Position numbers and translations under genes: made by a program. 8,332 nucleotides of DNA, taken from contig JACCYI010000194.1 in assembly GCA_013696535.1 (NCBI GenBank), forward strand, positions 1-8,332. The letters run 5' to 3'. Of the stretch, positions 5,938-8,332 are shown piece after piece (position 1 is the stretch's first letter; each line of letters begins with the position of its first letter). The notes under the pieces were generated by a model. The model saw nothing but the letters and a program-made list of their open reading frames with translations, made no database searches and had not been told where the DNA came from. The DNA comes from Solirubrobacterales bacterium (lineage in GTDB: Bacteria; Actinomycetota; Thermoleophilia; Solirubrobacterales; Solirubrobacteraceae).

Positions 5938-6753
5938 ATGCCCGACATCGGCGCCACACTCCACGACGCGCGCAACCGCCGCAAGCTCGACCTCATGCGG
6001 GTCGAGACGGATACGAAGATCCGGACGAAGTACCTGCGTGCTCTGGAGAACGAGGAATGGGACCTGTTGCCCGGCCCCACCTACGTCAAGACCTTCCTGC
6101 GCACGTACGCGGAGTATCTCGGGCTGGACGCCAAATTGCTCGTCGAGGAGTACAAGCAGCGCTACGAGCGCCCCGCTCCGCAGGATTTGACGCCCTTCTC
6201 CACGAACCTGGGCTCCCGGCGCGAGCGGCGAAGGGCGCGCGGACCGTTGATCTCTCCCGGGGTCATCGCCGGAATCTGCTTTGTGGCGCTCATCGGACTA
6301 CTGGCGGGCATCGGACTGCTCTGGAACGACCCGGAGAACAAGTCCTCCGTCCGGCGGCCCGCGCAGGCGCAGACGCGCGGCTCCGCTGCGGACTCGGCGC
6401 GCGAGCGGCGGGCGAATGCGCGGGCACGGGCTCGCGCTCGTGCACGACGCCGGAAGGCTGCCACCGCTCGGACGGTTAGCCTGCAGATCGTGCCGCAGGC
6501 CGAAGTCAACGTCTGCCTGGTCTCGCGGAAGGGCACACCCCTGATCCGCGGCCAGAACCTGCCGGCCGGCCGACCGTCGCGGCGCTTCACGGGCCGCTCC
6601 TTCCGAGTCACCTTTGGCAACGGCCAGGTTCGGATGCGGGTCGGCAAGCGCTCCTACGCCGTCCCCGACACGGACGCGGCGATCGGGTATGAGATACGTC
6701 CGGGGCGTTCGCCTCGCCGCCTGTCGGCCTCCCGACAGCCGACTTGCTCATGA
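5938..6753 (+). CDS. rodZ: RodZ-like protein: HTH_25 domain, one membrane span, DUF4115-like C-terminal domain
   Basis: RodZ proteins link the MreB cytoskeleton to the cell-wall elongation machinery. In this 271-residue protein, residues 2-75 match the cytoplasmic HTH_25 domain of the family: [20 protein letters not shown], then [40 protein letters not shown] basic patch (94-102) precedes a membrane span at about 104-129. An Arg/Ala-rich linker (about 138-178) leads to a small beta-rich extracytoplasmic domain (179-256) resembling DUF4115. The start is ATG at 5938, 15 bp after the ftsK stop, with GAGG at 5930-5933 unusually close (4-base spacing). It is probably cotranscribed with ftsK and overlaps cinA by 4 bp. 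In Bacillus a rodZ-type gene (ymfM) sits in the same place ahead of pgsA-cinA-recA. MreB is not in the window, so a role in rod shape is inferred from family only. Confidence 0.87.
   Translation: MPDIGATLHDARNRRKLDLMRVETDTKIRTKYLRALENEEWDLLPGPTYVKTFLRTYAEYLGLDAKLLVEEYKQRYERPAPQDLTPFSTNLGSRRERRRARGPLISPGVIAGICFVALIGLLAGIGLLWNDPENKSSVRRPAQAQTRGSAADSARERRANARARARARARRRKAATARTVSLQIVPQAEVNVCLVSRKGTPLIRGQNLPAGRPSRRFTGRSFRVTFGNGQVRMRVGKRSYAVPDTDAAIGYEIRPGRSPRRLSASRQPTCS
6400..6471 (+). repeat. Low-complexity Arg/Ala-rich stretch in rodZ
   Basis: Near-repetitive CG-rich codons (gcg cgg, gca cgg, gct cgc, gct cgt, gca cga) encode [20 protein letters not shown] and a few following residues, about 155-178 of the RodZ-like protein. 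It forms a highly basic linker between the membrane span and the extracytoplasmic domain. Confidence 0.7.
6721..6738 (+). other. Hairpin at the end of rodZ, just before the cinA start
   Basis: CTGTCGG (6721-6727) and CCGACAG (6732-6738) form a perfect 7-bp stem with a 4-base loop, ending eleven bases before the cinA ATG at 6750. No T-run follows, so it is not an intrinsic terminator. It occupies the place where a cinA ribosome binding site would be expected. Any effect on translation is an inference. Confidence 0.5.
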
Positions 6754-8042
6754 GCGCCCGGGCCGGCATCGTCGTGACGGGCACCGAAGTGCTCACGGGC
6801 ATCATCCCCGACCGCAACGGGCCATGGCTGGCGGAGCGTCTGCGCGAGCTCGGCGTCGGTCTATCCCATACCGTCGTGGTGGGCGACCGGCCGGCCGAGG
6901 TGCGCTCCGCGCTGGACTTCCTTGCGCAGACCGGAGTCGACGTCATCATCACGAGTGGTGGGCTCGGGCCCACCGCTGACGACCTCACCACAGAAGTGGT
7001 CGCGGACTTCGCCGGAAGGCCGATGGTCCTCGACGAGGCGCTGGAGGGCCGGATCGAGGTGATCCTCGAGCGGCTCACCGCGCGCTGGCCCAACCTCGAT
7101 CGGTCGGCCATCCGCGCGGGCAACCGCAAGCAGGCGATGATTCCCGAGGGCGCCACCGTGCTCGAACCGGTCGGGACGGCGCCCGGCCTCGTCGTGCCTT
7201 CGGGCGAAGGCCACGTGGGTCCGACGGTAGTCGTGCTCCCGGGCCCTCCGCGCGAGCTCATGCCCATGTGGGAGACCGCGCTGGCGAGCGAGCCGCTCCG
7301 GGCAGCTTTCGTAGAGGCCGGCGCCTTCGAGCAGCGGATCGTACGCCTGTTCGGCATCCCGGAATCGGAGATCGCCGAGACCCTGCGGGTCTTCGAGCGC
7401 GATGGTGTCGATCTCGGCGCACTCGAGATCACCACTTGCCTGCGCCGTGGGGAGATCGAGATCGCCACGGTCTTCGAGCCGTCGGCGGCAGGCGCCTATG
7501 ACTTGTTCGAAGCGGCGATCCGCGGCCGCCACGGCGACACCCTGTTCTCCACGGACGGCTCGACGATCGACGACCAGGTGACCGCTCTGCTCGCAGGCCC
7601 GCCCGCGCGCACCGTGGCGGTGGCCGAGTCGTGCACGGGCGGGCTGATGGCGGCCCGCCTGACCGCGCGGGGCGGCTCCTCGGCGTGGGCGCTGGGTGGG
7701 GTGGTCGCCTACTCGAACGAGGCCAAGCAGACGCTCGCGCAGGTTCCAGGCGAGCTCATCGACGTTCACGGCGCGGTTTCCGGCGAGGTGGCCGCCGCGC
7801 TGGCCGACGGAGCACTTGCAGCATTCGGCGCTGACATCGGGATCGGAATCACGGGGGTGGCGGGGCCGGGTGGTGGCACGGAGGACAAGCCCGTCGGGAT
7901 GGTGTGCGTGAGCGCTGCCCTTGCGGGCGGGGCGGAGCGGCTGGACCGGACCGTGCACCTGCCGGGGGATCGTGACACCGTGCGCGAGCGCACCACGACG
8001 GTGGTGATGCATCTGCTGCGGCGGCTGTTGGGCGACGCTTAG
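6750..8042 (+). CDS. cinA: CinA: MoCF/COG1058 domain fused to nicotinamide-nucleotide amidase
   Basis: This 430-residue cytoplasmic protein belongs to the CinA family, whose members combine an N-terminal COG1058 domain (ADP-ribose pyrophosphatase in characterised members) with a C-terminal NMN deamidase (PncC) that returns NMN to NAD synthesis. The N-terminal domain (about 1-170) has [12 protein letters not shown], the ligand-loop motif [11 protein letters not shown] (68-78), GTAPG (142-146) and [13 protein letters not shown] linker domain spans about 195-260. The amidase domain (about 272-428) has [15 protein letters not shown] with likely nucleophile Ser294, [11 protein letters not shown] and [18 protein letters not shown]. 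Both domains look complete. I chose ATG 6750, whose ATGA overlaps the rodZ stop; an in-frame TTG at 6744 adds only two residues. No Shine-Dalgarno sequence is evident, so translation is probably coupled to rodZ. The cinA-recA order is common in Bacillota and Actinobacteria. A direct competence role is not implied. Confidence 0.95.
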   Translation: MSARAGIVVTGTEVLTGIIPDRNGPWLAERLRELGVGLSHTVVVGDRPAEVRSALDFLAQTGVDVIITSGGLGPTADDLTTEVVADFAGRPMVLDEALEGRIEVILERLTARWPNLDRSAIRAGNRKQAMIPEGATVLEPVGTAPGLVVPSGEGHVGPTVVVLPGPPRELMPMWETALASEPLRAAFVEAGAFEQRIVRLFGIPESEIAETLRVFERDGVDLGALEITTCLRRGEIEIATVFEPSAAGAYDLFEAAIRGRHGDTLFSTDGSTIDDQVTALLAGPPARTVAVAESCTGGLMAARLTARGGSSAWALGGVVAYSNEAKQTLAQVPGELIDVHGAVSGEVAAALADGALAAFGADIGIGITGVAGPGGGTEDKPVGMVCVSAALAGGAERLDRTVHLPGDRDTVRERTTTVVMHLLRRLLGDA

Positions 8043-8146
8043 CCCTGGCGTCTCGCTCGTCACACCACCGTGCGCATTTCGTCACCCGCGCGCGTTGTCT
8101 CGTGCACCAACCGCTGGCAACCTGGGCTTCTGTCCGACCTCCACCG

Positions 8147-8152
8147 TAATTT
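8147..8152 (+). promoter_or_regulatory. Weak -10 candidate for recA
   Basis: TAATTT fits the loose actinobacterial TANNNT pattern and would start transcription near 8159, giving a leader of about 39 bases. No matching -35 is present. A TTGTCT at 8095-8100 is too far away to pair with it. The 155-bp cinA-recA gap otherwise holds no ORF and no intrinsic terminator that I can see. Confidence 0.25.
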
Positions 8153-8169
8153 CCGGGGTCGAAATCGAG

Positions 8170-8183
8170 TCGAAAGCTTTCGA
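8170..8183. promoter_or_regulatory. 14-bp perfect palindrome in the recA leader, candidate operator
   Basis: TCGAAAGCTTTCGA is its own reverse complement. It directly abuts the GGAG ribosome binding site at 8184-8187. A further TCGAAA half-copy lies 11 bp upstream at 8159-8164, one helical turn away. The canonical actinobacterial/Bacillota LexA box (GAAC-N4-GTTC) is absent from 8043-8197. This dyad has related CGAA/TTCG arms at a shorter spacing, so it is a candidate site for SOS or other control of recA; no binder is known from the sequence. Confidence 0.45.
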
Positions 8184-8187
8184 GGAG
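8184..8187 (+). promoter_or_regulatory. recA ribosome binding site
   Basis: GGAG, within CGAGGAG, ends ten bases before the recA ATG at 8198. It is the clearest Shine-Dalgarno sequence for a start in the window and is contiguous with the palindrome, so a protein bound there would cover it. Confidence 0.7.
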
Positions 8188-8197
8188 CCCGCCCAAC

Positions 8198-8332
8198 ATG
8201 AGTAACCCGGATCAGGCCGCCAAGGCCCGCGACGTCGCCCTGAATGGCGCGCTCACCCAGATCGAGCGCCAGTTCGGCAAGGGCACGATCATGCGCATGG
8301 GCGACGAAGGGGCCCAGGTCAAGGTCAACGCG
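8198..8332 (+). CDS. recA: Recombinase RecA, N-terminal 45 residues (3'-partial)
   Basis: RecA is the ATP-dependent strand-exchange protein of homologous recombination and the co-protease that triggers LexA self-cleavage. Only the N-terminus is in the window. It contains the family signature ALTQIERQFGKGTIMRMGD (residues 18-36), which lies in the N-terminal oligomerization region just before the core ATPase. The Walker motifs are beyond the window edge. The start at ATG 8198 is supported by GGAG at 8184-8187 and by the expected distance to the IERQFGKG motif. The gene follows cinA after 155 bp, with its own likely regulatory region. Confidence 0.96.
   Translation, partial: MSNPDQAAKARDVALNGALTQIERQFGKGTIMRMGDEGAQVKVNA

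Noticed and set aside
6861..8063. 400-codon open frame on the minus strand opposite cinA
   Set aside because: It mirrors the conserved cinA frame and has no recognisable domain. High GC makes stops rare in this antisense frame.
8095..8117. TTGTC..GTG resembling the LexA-independent (PafBC-type) recA promoter motif of mycobacteria
   Set aside because: The motif needs TTGTCRGTGG followed by N8 and TAGNNT. Here an extra base breaks the first half and no TAGNNT follows at the right distance.

Overview
The window is high-GC bacterial chromosomal DNA with tightly packed genes. Its gene set (RNase J, a two-component system, FtsK, a RodZ-like protein, CinA, RecA) and protein style point to an actinobacterium. 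The Thermoleophilia/Solirubrobacterales are my best guess, from general resemblance only; no search was run. The backbone resembles the old rnj - ftsK/spoIIIE - rodZ - (pgsA) - cinA - recA neighbourhood of Bacillota and Actinobacteria. It is housekeeping DNA, and I see no mobile element, RNA gene or CRISPR array.

Layout. (1) Positions 2-1087, plus strand: the C-terminal two thirds of ribonuclease J, cut off by the window edge at its 5' end. An in-frame TAG at 599-601 interrupts it just after the PFHGDY metal-site motif, while the rest of the frame stays intact to its normal end. (2) Positions 1084-3296, minus strand: an OmpR-type response regulator and its membrane histidine kinase, convergent with RNase J so that one CTAG supplies both stop codons. 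(3) Positions 3297-3390: a 94-bp divergent intergenic region. It has a near-consensus -10 box placed for a leaderless regulator mRNA and a perfect 7-bp inverted repeat where the -35 would be. (4) Positions 3391-8042, plus strand: ftsK, a rodZ-like gene and cinA, spaced 15 bp apart and then overlapping by 4 bp, so probably one operon. (5) Positions 8043-8197: the recA leader, with a 14-bp perfect palindrome abutting the ribosome binding site. (6) Position 8198 to the end: the first 45 codons of recA.

Together these genes cover RNA turnover (RNase J), envelope signalling (two-component pair), chromosome translocation at division (FtsK), cell shape (RodZ), pyridine nucleotide salvage (CinA) and recombination/DNA repair (RecA). 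The points most worth a second look are the RNase J nonsense codon, the promoter/operator arrangement at the regulator start, and the recA leader palindrome in a region that lacks the canonical actinobacterial LexA box. I do not see a clearly new biological system here.
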